NCBI RefSeq assembly: GCF_900172325.1
Contig: NZ_FWFR01000002.1
Location: 186,001 to 250,000, forward strand
Length of the DNA: 64,000 nt
Direction of reading: 5' to 3'
From: Oceanibacterium hippocampi
Lineage (GTDB): Bacteria; Pseudomonadota; Alphaproteobacteria; Sneathiellales; Sneathiellaceae
The position numbers and the translations under genes are program-made. Below the pieces are notes generated by a model that searched no databases, was not told the DNA's origin, and saw nothing but the letters and a program-made list of their open reading frames with translations. Within the stretch, counting starts at the first letter, position 1; the number at the start of each line of letters is the position of its first letter. Positions 52,033-61,007 of the stretch are shown here, piece after piece.

Positions 52033-53259
52033 TCAGTCCGTGGTGCCGCTGTCGTCTTCCCCGCCCGTCGCCGGTTCCGTCTCTTCCCCGGCCTCCCTCG
52101 CCTTCTCCAGCTTGGCGCGCGTGACCCGGTCGACCGGGAGGTAACGGAAGGCGTCCCGCATGTCCGCCAGCGCGCTGTCGCTGTCGCCCAGCAGGTCGTG
52201 GGCATAGGCCCGCTGAACCAGGATCCGGCGATCCTCGGGGTTGAGTTCGTAAGCCTTGTCGTAATCGGCGACCGCCTTTGCCGCCTCGCCTGTCGCGAGG
52301 TAGAGATTGCCGCGGCCGACATAGTTCGGCACGAAGGTCGGATCGAGGCGGATCGCGGTGGCGAAGTCGGCCAGTGCCGGGTCGGTCTGTCCGACCGCCG
52401 CCAGCGCGTTGGCCCGGTTCACATGGGCCGCGACCGAGGTCGGATCCATGCCGATCACCGTCGAGAAATCGCGGATCGCATTGGCGAAGTCCTTGCCCTC
52501 GGCAAGCGCGAAGCCGCGATTGAGATAGGCCGCGAGATAATCCCGCTTGAGCTCGATCGCGGTCGAGAAGTCGCGCACCGCGCCCTGCAGGTCGCGGCGG
52601 TAGCGGTTGACGACGCCACGCTCGAACCAGGCCGGCGGATAGTCGTTCCGGAGGCTGATCGCGGTGTCGAGATCGGCCTTCGCCAGTTCGAGATGCCCCG
52701 CATGGCGATGCACCTTGCCGCGCAGGAAATGGACCCGCGGGACGCCCGGTTTGATCTCGATGAACTTGTCGAAGGCCGCGATCGCGCCCCTCTCGTCGCC
52801 GGTCGCGGCGAGCGACAGGCCGATATTGAACAGCGCCCCGATCAGCCGCGGCTCCCGTTGCAGGGCGGCCCGGAAATCGGTGATGGCAAGGCCGTGTTCG
52901 CCGGTCCGCTGGTAGACCGTGCCCCTGTTCGCATAGGCCTCGGCATAGTCGGGCTCGACCCGGATCGCCGTCGAGAAATCCTCGAAAGCGCCGTCGATAT
53001 TCTGCTGGCGGAGCCGCACCATGCCCCGGTTGTTGTAGGTCATGGCCTCGTACTGCGCCGACAGCCCGCCTTCGGCGATGGCCGCGTCGTAGAGTGCCTC
53101 GGCATCCTGCCAGGCGCCGGCCTGCTGCGCGGCGAGGCCCTGCTTGGCGGTTTCGAGCGCGTCCGCGAGGACCGGGCCGGCGCCGAACAGCAGGACCGCA
53201 GCAATCAGCGCGGCGAACCGGCCGTTGCCCCTGGTCCGGTTATTCCTGGCGGGTCGCAT
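52033..53259 (-). CDS. Exported tetratricopeptide-repeat protein
   Basis: This protein of about 408 residues has a signal sequence (RFAALIAAVLLFGAGPVLA) and about ten tetratricopeptide repeats of the A-x3-RG-x2-Y and D-F-x-A-A/T-I type, for example YAEAYANRGTVYQRTGEHGL and YLAAYLNRGFALAEGKDF. The C-terminus is acidic (TEPATGGEDDSGTTD). It is probably a periplasmic protein-interaction scaffold. The ATG at 53259 lies inside the end of the DUF302 gene, so the two overlap by 20 bp and are likely coupled. Confidence 0.88.
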   Translation of the reverse strand: MRPARNNRTRGNGRFAALIAAVLLFGAGPVLADALETAKQGLAAQQAGAWQDAEALYDAAIAEGGLSAQYEAMTYNNRGMVRLRQQNIDGAFEDFSTAIRVEPDYAEAYANRGTVYQRTGEHGLAITDFRAALQREPRLIGALFNIGLSLAATGDERGAIAAFDKFIEIKPGVPRVHFLRGKVHRHAGHLELAKADLDTAISLRNDYPPAWFERGVVNRYRRDLQGAVRDFSTAIELKRDYLAAYLNRGFALAEGKDFANAIRDFSTVIGMDPTSVAAHVNRANALAAVGQTDPALADFATAIRLDPTFVPNYVGRGNLYLATGEAAKAVADYDKAYELNPEDRRILVQRAYAHDLLGDSDSALADMRDAFRYLPVDRVTRAKLEKAREAGEETEPATGGEDDSGTTD

Positions 53260-53743
53260 CGTCCATGATGGCAGCGAAGATCGCATCGAGTTCCCTTGCA
53301 AGTTCGTCCAGTGGGGCGGAGCCGTAGGGGCGGAAAACCTCGCTCGGCTTCTGGTAGCTCAGGGTTGCCGTGCCGTCCGTGTTCGCGGTCACGTAGAAGC
53401 GGATCGGCGCCTCGATGCCGGCGGCGACACTTGCCTCCAGCATACGGACCGCGAAATCGTTCCGGTAGACCCCGACGACCATGTTGCCCGGGATCGTGAT
53501 GCCGCGCGAGGCGGCCCCGGCACTGGCGCTCGCCCGGGTGACGAGGCCCATCTTGTTGTTCTTGATCGCCGCCTCGAGCCGGCTGACGAGTGCGTCGAAA
53601 CTGTAGGCGGTCGCCCGGCTTTCCATGCCCGGCAGCACATCGCCCGGCGCGGCGCCGGCGACGGGCGGCATCAGCAGGACCAGCAGCAGGACCAGTGGAA
53701 GAAGGCGCCGAATGCCCGGCCGGCGAAGAATGGCGTGCGTCAT
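53240..53743 (-). CDS. DUF302 domain protein with signal peptide
   Basis: This 167-residue exported protein has a hydrophobic signal (RRLLPLVLLLVLLMPPVAGA) and a DUF302 domain: SFDALVSRLEAAIKNNKMGLVTRAS, VGVYRNDFAVRMLEASVAAGIEAPIRFYVTANTDGTATLSYQKPSEVF. DUF302 proteins are small, TT1751-like and of unknown function. The 3' end overlaps the TPR gene, giving a two-gene periplasmic unit. Confidence 0.9.
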   Translation of the reverse strand: MTHAILRRPGIRRLLPLVLLLVLLMPPVAGAAPGDVLPGMESRATAYSFDALVSRLEAAIKNNKMGLVTRASASAGAASRGITIPGNMVVGVYRNDFAVRMLEASVAAGIEAPIRFYVTANTDGTATLSYQKPSEVFRPYGSAPLDELARELDAIFAAIMDDATRQE

Positions 53744-53865
53744 GATCCCGATCCTCTCGGTGGTTGGTCTCCGCGCACTCTAGAGGCCAACGACCGCCGA
53801 CGCAGGACGGCATCACCCGAACGTGACCAGGCTTGAACCGGTGTGACGGCCGGAACCCGCGCCGG

Positions 53866-55029
53866 TCAGGACTTCCGCAGCAGGAACTCGCGCCCGACCT
53901 TGACGCTCGGCCGTCCGTCATAGGCGATGACGTCGGCGGTCGCGTAGGTTTCGGCCCATCGTTCCGGCAGGAAGGAGCCGGTGCCGACCACGTCGATCGG
54001 CGCGCGGATGCTCGCCATCACCTTGCATTTCTCGGGCGAGAAGCCGGACGAGGCGACGATCTTCACCTTCGGGAACCCGGCGCCGTCCAGGCAGTCGCGC
54101 ATGTGGTGGATGGCGGCAGCCGAGACGCCGGTCCCGACCATGTGCTTCAGTTCGGCCTCCGAGCGATACTGACGGATCGCCTCCGGCACGTGGCGCTCGA
54201 TGACGGCATAGGATTCGGCCGGATCGAGGCCTTCGACGAAGCGGCCGCCATGGGTGTCCATGCGCACCGAGATCTGTCCGGCGGTGGCGAGTTCGGGAAA
54301 CCGTTCGCAGACCTGGAGCGCGTCGGTGATCTCGCGCCCGTAATAGTCGACCAGCACGGTGACCGGCAGGTTCGGAAAGCTTTCGACGAACATCTCGGCC
54401 GCCCTGAGCGTCGATCCGGCGTAGCCGATCAGCGCGTGCGGCATGGTGCCGAGGCCGGCCTCGTTGTCGAAGAAATGCGCGGTCGCATCGGTCGCGTTGC
54501 CGATGAAGCCGATCGCCCCCTTGTCGCGCCGCGCGACACGGCTGCCGACTGACGCGGCATAGGCCATCAGCTCGGCCATCTCGGTGCCCGCGCAATGACG
54601 GGCATCCATCGCGAGGAAGGACGTTCGCGGCAGGTCGCAGCACATGAAATAGGCGTTGTAGGCGGCTACGCAGGCGGCCCCGAGACGCTGCAGATAGAGC
54701 GTCTCGAGATCGACCAGGTGACGGAACGAGCCGCTGATGTAGAGCAGCGGCTCGCCGGCGCCGACCCAGTCTCCCTCGGCATAGCAGAGTTCGATATCGA
54801 ACTTGACGCCGCGCGCGTTCGCGACCTCGTCAAGCCATTCGAGCATCAGGCGCGGACAGAACAGCACGGGCCGACGCATGAAGATCGCGTAGGTGACGTG
54901 CTTGTCCCCGAAATTCTCGACGATCCGCTTGGTCTTGCGGAAATATGCATCGGTATTGTCGCCGATGAATCGTTCGAGGGATTCCTTCTCGACAGCCTGA
55001 CGCGATCGCCTCACGGCATTGTCCACCAT
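53866..55029 (-). CDS. pncB: Nicotinate phosphoribosyltransferase
   Basis: PncB joins nicotinate and PRPP to nicotinate mononucleotide in NAD salvage. The 387-residue protein has TDAYFRKTKRIVENFGD, the block SFLAMDARHCAGTEMAELMAY, GTMPHALIGYAGSTLRAAE and the C-terminal VKIVASSGFSPEKC with DVVGTGSFLP. The ATG at 55029 is preceded by GGGGGAAACGA. nadE downstream uses the product of the same pathway. Confidence 0.93.
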   Translation of the reverse strand: MVDNAVRRSRQAVEKESLERFIGDNTDAYFRKTKRIVENFGDKHVTYAIFMRRPVLFCPRLMLEWLDEVANARGVKFDIELCYAEGDWVGAGEPLLYISGSFRHLVDLETLYLQRLGAACVAAYNAYFMCCDLPRTSFLAMDARHCAGTEMAELMAYAASVGSRVARRDKGAIGFIGNATDATAHFFDNEAGLGTMPHALIGYAGSTLRAAEMFVESFPNLPVTVLVDYYGREITDALQVCERFPELATAGQISVRMDTHGGRFVEGLDPAESYAVIERHVPEAIRQYRSEAELKHMVGTGVSAAAIHHMRDCLDGAGFPKVKIVASSGFSPEKCKVMASIRAPIDVVGTGSFLPERWAETYATADVIAYDGRPSVKVGREFLLRKS

Positions 55030-55064
55030 TCGTTTCCCCCGTATGGCTGCCTTTCCGGCAATTT

Positions 55065-56447
55065 CTATCCCGCGGCGGCGACCCGGCCGGCGTCCCTGAC
55101 CCGCGCCGCCTTGAGCATCTCGGCGACTAGGAAGGCCAGTTCGAGCGCCTGGTTGGCGTTCAGGCGCGGATCGCAATGGGTGTGGTAGCGATCGGAGAGA
55201 TCCCCTTCGCGGACCTCGTAGGCGCCGCCGATGCATTCGGTCACGTTCTGGCCGGTCATCTCGAAATGCACGCCGCCGGGATTGGTGCCCTCGGCCGCGT
55301 GAACCTCGAAGAACTGCCGTACCTCGCGCAGGATGCGGTCGAACGGGCGGGTCTTGTAGCCCGAAGCGGCCTTGATCGTGTTGCCGTGCATCGGGTCGCA
55401 GGACCAGACCACGGTCCGCCCCTCGCGCTGGACCCGCTGGATCAGCTTCGGCAGGTTGTCATAAACCTTGTCGGCACCGAACCGGCAGATGATGGTGATC
55501 CGCCCCGCCTCGTCCTTCGGATTGAGCGTATCGAGCAGCCGGATCATCGAATCCGGTTCGAGCGTCGGCCCGGCCTTGAAGCCCAGCGGGTTGGCGACAC
55601 CGCGGCAGAACTCGACATGCGCCTCGTCCGGCTGGCGGGTGCGGTCGCCGATCCAGAGGAAATGCGCCGAGGTGTCGTACCAGTCGCCCGTGGTGCTGTC
55701 GACGCGGGTCATCGCCTGCTCGTAGCCGAGCAGCAGCGCCTCGTGGCTGGTATACATGTCGGTACGGCCGACCTCGGGCGTCGACGCCGCGGTGATGCCG
55801 CAGGCCTCCATGAAGGCCAGTGCCTCCTCGATCCGGTTCGCCATCTCCTGGTAGCGTTCGGACGACGGGGCGTTGCCGACGAAGCCCATGTTCCAGCGAT
55901 GCACCTGGTGCAGGTCGGCATAGCCGCCCTGGGCGAAGGCGCGCAGCAGGTTGAGGGTCGCGGCGGCCTGGGAATAGGCGCGCAGCAGCCGGTTCGGATC
56001 CGGACGGCGGGCTTCCGCGTCGAACTCGATGCCGTTCACGATGTCGCCGCGATAACTCGGCAGCTCGACGCCGTCCTGGGTCTCGAACGGGGCCGAGCGC
56101 GGCTTCGCGAACTGGCCGGCCATGCGGCCGAGCTTGACCACCGGGCAGGCCGCGCCGAAGGTCAGCACGACCGCCATCTGAAGCAGCACCTTGAAGGTGT
56201 CGCGGATATTGTCCGGGTGGAACTCGGCGAAGCTTTCCGCGCAGTCGCCGCCCTGAAGCAGGAAGCCGCGGCCCTCGGCGACCGCCGCCAGCCGCTTCTT
56301 CAGCGATCGGGCCTCGCCCGCAAAAACGAGGGGCGGAAAGGTCTTGAGCGTGTCTTCCACGACGCTGAGCGCTGCGGCATCGTCATAATCGGGTACCTGC
56401 CGGACAGCGCTTGCGCGCCAGCTATCCGGAGACCAGCTCTTGACCAT
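55065..56447 (-). CDS. aroG: 3-deoxy-7-phosphoheptulonate synthase, class II
   Basis: This enzyme condenses phosphoenolpyruvate and erythrose 4-phosphate, the first step of the shikimate pathway. The 460-residue protein is the class II (plant/actinobacterial) type: [70 protein letters not shown] and [20 protein letters not shown]. The ATG at 56447, with AGAGGACAAGACG before it, is preferred over one at 56465. Confidence 0.95.
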   Translation of the reverse strand: MVKSWSPDSWRASAVRQVPDYDDAAALSVVEDTLKTFPPLVFAGEARSLKKRLAAVAEGRGFLLQGGDCAESFAEFHPDNIRDTFKVLLQMAVVLTFGAACPVVKLGRMAGQFAKPRSAPFETQDGVELPSYRGDIVNGIEFDAEARRPDPNRLLRAYSQAAATLNLLRAFAQGGYADLHQVHRWNMGFVGNAPSSERYQEMANRIEEALAFMEACGITAASTPEVGRTDMYTSHEALLLGYEQAMTRVDSTTGDWYDTSAHFLWIGDRTRQPDEAHVEFCRGVANPLGFKAGPTLEPDSMIRLLDTLNPKDEAGRITIICRFGADKVYDNLPKLIQRVQREGRTVVWSCDPMHGNTIKAASGYKTRPFDRILREVRQFFEVHAAEGTNPGGVHFEMTGQNVTECIGGAYEVREGDLSDRYHTHCDPRLNANQALELAFLVAEMLKAARVRDAGRVAAAG

Positions 56448-56548
56448 CGTCTTGTCCTCTTGCATTCGGGCGCCTTCAACAGGGAGCGCCGGGCGAGCAC
56501 CTTAGTACCGCCCGCCAATAATGGTCAATTGTCCGTGGGGCGGCGAGT

Positions 56549-57925
56549 CTATTCCGCCGCCTTCGCCGCCGGCGTCACCACCTTCTCGCGCAACGTCACC
56601 AGTTCCTCGGCCAGCGTCGGATGCACGCCGACGGTGGCGTCGAACTGGGCCTTGGTGGCGCCGCAGGTCACGGCCACGGCAATGCCCTGGATGATCTCGG
56701 CTGCCGAGTCGCCGATCACGTGGACGCCGACGACCCGGTCGTTCTGGGCATCGACCAGCAGTTTGACGAAGGACTTCTCGTCGCGCAGCGTCAGCGTGTG
56801 CTTCAGCGCCCGGAAGCTCGACTTGTAGACGTCGATCTCGCCGTAGCGCCGGCGCGCCTCGGCCTCGCCGAGACCCACGGTGCCGACCTGCGGCTGGCTG
56901 AAGACGGCGGAAGCCACGTTCATGTGATGGAAGACGCGCGGACGGCCGCCGTAGACCGTGTCGGCGAAGGCCATCGCCTCGTGGATCGCCACCGGAGTGA
57001 GCGCCAGCCGGTCGGTGACGTCGCCGACGGCATAGATATTCTCCGCCGAGGTGCGGGAATATTCGTCGACGATCACCGCGCCGTTCGCCCTGGTCTCGAC
57101 GCCGGCCTTCTCGAGCCCAAGGCCCTGCGTGTTGGGCGCACGCCCGGTCGCGTACATGATCGCGTCGGTCTCGAGCACGCTGCCGTCCTCGCCGGTCACC
57201 AGCAGGCCGTTGTCGCCGCGCTCGATCTTCGCCGGATTGGCGCCGAGATGGAGCACGACGCCCTTCTTCACGATTTCCTGGGTCAGATGGTCGCGGACAT
57301 CCTCGTCGAAGCCACGCAGCAGCTTGTCGCCACGGTAGAACTGCACGGTCTTCGCGCCGAGCCCGTTGAAGATCCCGGCGAACTCGACCGCGATATAGCC
57401 GCCGCCCACGATGGCGATGCGCTCCGGCATTTCGTCCAGGTGGAACGCCTCGTTCGAGGTGATCGCATGCTCGATGCCCGGGATCGCCGGTACCGTAGGC
57501 GCGCCGCCGGTGGCGATCAGGATGCGTTCGGCGGTGAAGCGCCGGCCGTCCGCGAGGCGGATGGTGTGGGCATCTTCCAGCGTCGCCCGGCTCTCGTGGA
57601 ACGTCACGTTGTTGCGCTCGAGGATCTGCTTGTAGATCCCGTTCAGGCGGTCGATCTCCTTGTCCTTGTTGGCGATCAGCACCGACCAGTCGTGGCTCGC
57701 CTTCGGCACCGTCCAGCCATAGGCGGCGGCATCCTCGAAATCCTCGTGATAGTGGCTTGCATAGACCAGCATCTTCTTCGGAACGCAGCCGCGGATGACG
57801 CAGGTTCCACCGACCCGGTATTCCTCGGCGAGCGCCACCCGGGCGCCGAACGCGGAGGAAACGCGTGCCGCGCGGACGCCACCGGAACCGCCCCCGATGA
57901 CGAAAAGATCGTAGTCGTAAGTCAT
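56549..57925 (-). CDS. gor: Glutathione-disulfide reductase
   Basis: Gor reduces oxidised glutathione with NADPH. The 458-residue flavoprotein has the FAD motif FVIGGGSGGVRAAR, the redox disulfide in GGTCVIRGCVPKKMLVY, the second nucleotide motif AIVGGGYIAVEFAGIFNGLG, and the C-terminal HPTLAEELVTL with the active-site His. It supports the glutaredoxins and GST in this window. Confidence 0.95.
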   Translation of the reverse strand: MTYDYDLFVIGGGSGGVRAARVSSAFGARVALAEEYRVGGTCVIRGCVPKKMLVYASHYHEDFEDAAAYGWTVPKASHDWSVLIANKDKEIDRLNGIYKQILERNNVTFHESRATLEDAHTIRLADGRRFTAERILIATGGAPTVPAIPGIEHAITSNEAFHLDEMPERIAIVGGGYIAVEFAGIFNGLGAKTVQFYRGDKLLRGFDEDVRDHLTQEIVKKGVVLHLGANPAKIERGDNGLLVTGEDGSVLETDAIMYATGRAPNTQGLGLEKAGVETRANGAVIVDEYSRTSAENIYAVGDVTDRLALTPVAIHEAMAFADTVYGGRPRVFHHMNVASAVFSQPQVGTVGLGEAEARRRYGEIDVYKSSFRALKHTLTLRDEKSFVKLLVDAQNDRVVGVHVIGDSAAEIIQGIAVAVTCGATKAQFDATVGVHPTLAEELVTLREKVVTPAAKAAE

Positions 57926-58080
57926 GCCTCAAGCCCTCAAGCGATTATCGTCCCGGGACCACATCGCCGGGGGACAGTCGCATTCCTATTTGGGAGATCG
58001 GGTTGATAAGAAAAGGTCGAAAAGAAGGCGTCGCGATGACAAACCACCGCGACGCCCCTGAATTTCCGGCGAAATCGCGC

Positions 58081-59556
58081 TCAGACGCCGCCCATGCACA
58101 TATATTTGATCTCGAGATAGTCATCGATGCCGTATTTCGAGCCTTCTCGGCCGATGCCCGATTCCTTGACCCCGCCGAACGGCGCGACCTCGGTCGAGAT
58201 GATCCCGGTATTGATGCCGACGATGCCGTATTCCAGCCCCTCGCCGACCCGCCAGATGCGCCCCATGTCGCGGGCGTAGAAGTACGAGGCGAGACCGAAC
58301 TCGGTGTCGTTGGCCATCCGCACCGCTTCCTCTTCGTCGGTGAAGCGGAAGATCGGGGCAAGCGGCCCGAAGGTCTCCTCGCGCGCCACCGCCATGTCCG
58401 GGGTGACGTCGGTGACGATCGTCGGCTCGAAGAAGGTGCCGCCGAGCGCGTGGCGCTTGCCGCCCACCACGACCTTGCCGCCCTTCGCCGTGGCGTCGGC
58501 GATATGGGCCTCGATCTTCTCGACCGCCGCCATGTCGATCAGCGGCCCCTGGTCGGTCGGACCCTTCAGGCCGTCGCCGACGACGAGCTTGCCGACCGCC
58601 GCCGAAAGCTTCTCGACGAAGGCGTCGTAGACCGCGTTCTGCACGAGGATGCGGTTGGCGCAGACGCAGGTCTGGCCGGTGTTGCGGTACTTCGAGGCGA
58701 TGGCACCCTCGACCGCCGCGTCCAGGTCGGCGTCGTCGAAGACGATGAAGGGCGCGTTGCCGCCGAGTTCCATCGAGGTCTTCTTGACAGTCCGGGCGCA
58801 CTGTTCCATCAGCGTCTTGCCGATCTCGGTCGAGCCGGTGAAGGTCAGCTTGCGGACTACCGGGTTGCCGGTCATCTCGCCGCCGATGGCGCTGGCCGAA
58901 CCGGTCACGACGGAGAAGATGCCCTTCGGCACGCCGGCGCGTTCGGCCAGCACGGCGAAGGCGAGCGCCGAGAACGGCGTCGCGGTCGCGGGCTTCAGCA
59001 CCATCGGGCAGCCGGCGGCGAGCGCCGGCCCGGCCTTGCGGGCGATCATCGCCGACGGGAAGTTCCACGGCGTGATCGCGGCGCAGACGCCGATCGGCTC
59101 CTTGGTGACAACGATCCGCTTGTCATGCTGGTGACCCGGGATGGTGTCGCCGTAGATCCGCTTGCCCTCTTCCGCGAACCATTCGATGAAGGACGCGGAA
59201 TAGCCGACCTCGCCCTTCGCCTCGGCGAGCGGCTTGCCCTGCTCCGCCGTCATGATCACGGCCAGGTCGTCGGCATTGGCATGCATCAGGTCGAACAGGC
59301 GGCGCAGGATCGCCGCGCGCTCCTTGGCCAGCAGCGCCCGCCAGGCCGGCCAGGCCTCGTTCGCCGCCTCGATCGCGCGCCGGGTCTCGGCCGCGCCCAT
59401 CTTCGGGATCGTGCCGATGACGGCACCGTTCGCCGGATTGGTGACGTCGACGGTCTGGCCGCTGTCAGCATCGCACCAGTCCCCGGCGATGTAGCATTGC
59501 TGCCGGAACAGGTCCGGATCCTTCAGCTTCAACGGGTTAGCCGCATGGACGTTCAT
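58081..59556 (-). CDS. gabD: Succinate-semialdehyde dehydrogenase (NAD(P)+)
   Basis: This 491-residue aldehyde dehydrogenase has the catalytic Glu in KKTSMELGGNAPFIVFDDAD and Cys in NTGQTCVCANRILVQ, cofactor motifs ITPWNFPSAMIARK and FTGSTEIGKTLM, and FGPLAPIFRFTDEEEA. The N-terminal FRQQCYIAGDWCDADSGQT and overall pattern match GabD. It oxidises succinate semialdehyde to succinate in GABA catabolism. No gabT is visible nearby. A related aldehyde substrate is possible. Confidence 0.9.
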   Translation of the reverse strand: MNVHAANPLKLKDPDLFRQQCYIAGDWCDADSGQTVDVTNPANGAVIGTIPKMGAAETRRAIEAANEAWPAWRALLAKERAAILRRLFDLMHANADDLAVIMTAEQGKPLAEAKGEVGYSASFIEWFAEEGKRIYGDTIPGHQHDKRIVVTKEPIGVCAAITPWNFPSAMIARKAGPALAAGCPMVLKPATATPFSALAFAVLAERAGVPKGIFSVVTGSASAIGGEMTGNPVVRKLTFTGSTEIGKTLMEQCARTVKKTSMELGGNAPFIVFDDADLDAAVEGAIASKYRNTGQTCVCANRILVQNAVYDAFVEKLSAAVGKLVVGDGLKGPTDQGPLIDMAAVEKIEAHIADATAKGGKVVVGGKRHALGGTFFEPTIVTDVTPDMAVAREETFGPLAPIFRFTDEEEAVRMANDTEFGLASYFYARDMGRIWRVGEGLEYGIVGINTGIISTEVAPFGGVKESGIGREGSKYGIDDYLEIKYMCMGGV

Positions 59557-59660
59557 CGTCTCTATCTCCTGCTCGTGTTGCGACGCGGACTATAGGGGCG
59601 GCGAAGCCCTCCGTCACCGGTTGCCGCACAGTTTTGCGCCCGCGCCAGGAATTCGATGTC

Positions 59661-60989
59661 TCAGGATCGGCGGAGAACCAGCACCTCGATATCGCCGACG
59701 CGACCGCGGATCTGCTGCGCGTCCGTCGTCTCGAACGGCGCCAGCAGCCGTTCGGCCGCCGCGGGATCCTCGGCCCGCGCCGCCTCGGCGCAATCCAGAC
59801 TGATGACGATGTCGGCGTCGAGGGGGCGAGTCAACTCCTCCAGCCGGCTCGCCACGTTGACCACGTCGCCGACGACGGCGAACTCCAGCCGCCGTTCCGA
59901 GCCGACGTCGCCCAGCACGACCTCGCCGTGATGAATCGCCACCGAGAGGCGCACCGGCGCCTCGCCACGGGTTTGCCGCTCGACATTCCATGCCGCCATG
60001 GAACCCTGCATGGCGTGGGCGGCGGCAAGCGCGTTCAGGGCATCGCAGGGACCCTTCCGCGGCGTCCCGAAGGTCGCCATGGCGCCGTCGCCGAGATACT
60101 TGTCGAGGGTTCCGTCATGGGCGAAGACGGCTTCCTCGATCCGCTTGTGAACCTCCTGCAGGAGGGCGATGACCTGGTCCGGGGCAAGCGCCTCGGCGAG
60201 CCCGGTGAAACCGACCACGTCACAGAACAGCACCGCCACCGGCTGCCGCCGGACGGCGCCGAAGGGATCGTCGTGGCGGGCCAGTTCCTCGGCGATGCGC
60301 GGCGAGAAGAAGCGGCCGAGGTTGGTCCGCTCCCTGACCAGCCGGGCCTGGCGGAGGGCGATCCGCCGCGATCGCCAGACCAGCCCGCCGATCGCCATGG
60401 TCACGATCAGCGTGACCGCGAGATCCTGCACCGCGACCCCCACATCGATGAAATGCGGATCCAGCATCAACGCCAGCCTGGCCTGCGGATCGAGCGCCTC
60501 GAAGGCCGCATCCTCGATCACCGTATCGGGCAGCGACAGGTACCAGGCGAACGCCAGGGACCAGCAGAGCGCGATCGAAAGCCCGGTCCAGAGCACCAGC
60601 CGGATGGAATAGCTGAAGGCGACCGCGGAGACGATCAGGAAGACATAGATGAAGTTGTGGATCCGGAGATCCATCTGCGGCGGGTAGGGATTGTCGGCCA
60701 GCGGGTTGCTGACGGTGATCGTCAGCGTGAGCAGCGCGACGTCGAGCAGCACGAAGCCGTACTTGTGCCAGGAGCGGTGAACGCTGCTCCGGCGCAACAG
60801 GTGCTGCGCGACCCCGCTCGCCCCGAAGGCGAGCAGGCAGCCGAGGTAGAACAGCAGCTCCGGCCATTCGACCAGATAGAACAGCAACGCCGCGACGCCG
60901 GCGAGCGCGATGAGCCGGATCCAGGTCCCCAGGCGGACGCCCGACATCTCCTCGATCTCGAAATCGTCCGGCGCGGGCTTCGCCGCCAT
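59661..60989 (-). CDS. Membrane-bound class III adenylate/guanylate cyclase
   Basis: This 442-residue cyclase has an N-terminal membrane domain of about six segments and a C-terminal class III cyclase domain. Catalytic parts are VAVLFCDVVGFTGLAEAL (first metal Asp), LDKYLGDGAMATFG (Lys and second Asp) and RLEFAVVGDVVNVASRLEELTR (Asn and Arg). The Lys-Asp choice favours ATP as substrate. FFSPRIAEELARHDDPF precedes the catalytic domain, as in many rhizobial CyaA-like proteins. The input signal is unknown. It follows glmS by 18 bp. Confidence 0.9.
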   Translation of the reverse strand: MAAKPAPDDFEIEEMSGVRLGTWIRLIALAGVAALLFYLVEWPELLFYLGCLLAFGASGVAQHLLRRSSVHRSWHKYGFVLLDVALLTLTITVSNPLADNPYPPQMDLRIHNFIYVFLIVSAVAFSYSIRLVLWTGLSIALCWSLAFAWYLSLPDTVIEDAAFEALDPQARLALMLDPHFIDVGVAVQDLAVTLIVTMAIGGLVWRSRRIALRQARLVRERTNLGRFFSPRIAEELARHDDPFGAVRRQPVAVLFCDVVGFTGLAEALAPDQVIALLQEVHKRIEEAVFAHDGTLDKYLGDGAMATFGTPRKGPCDALNALAAAHAMQGSMAAWNVERQTRGEAPVRLSVAIHHGEVVLGDVGSERRLEFAVVGDVVNVASRLEELTRPLDADIVISLDCAEAARAEDPAAAERLLAPFETTDAQQIRGRVGDIEVLVLRRS

Positions 60990-61007
60990 CGCCGTTCCCC
61001 CGGTGCG

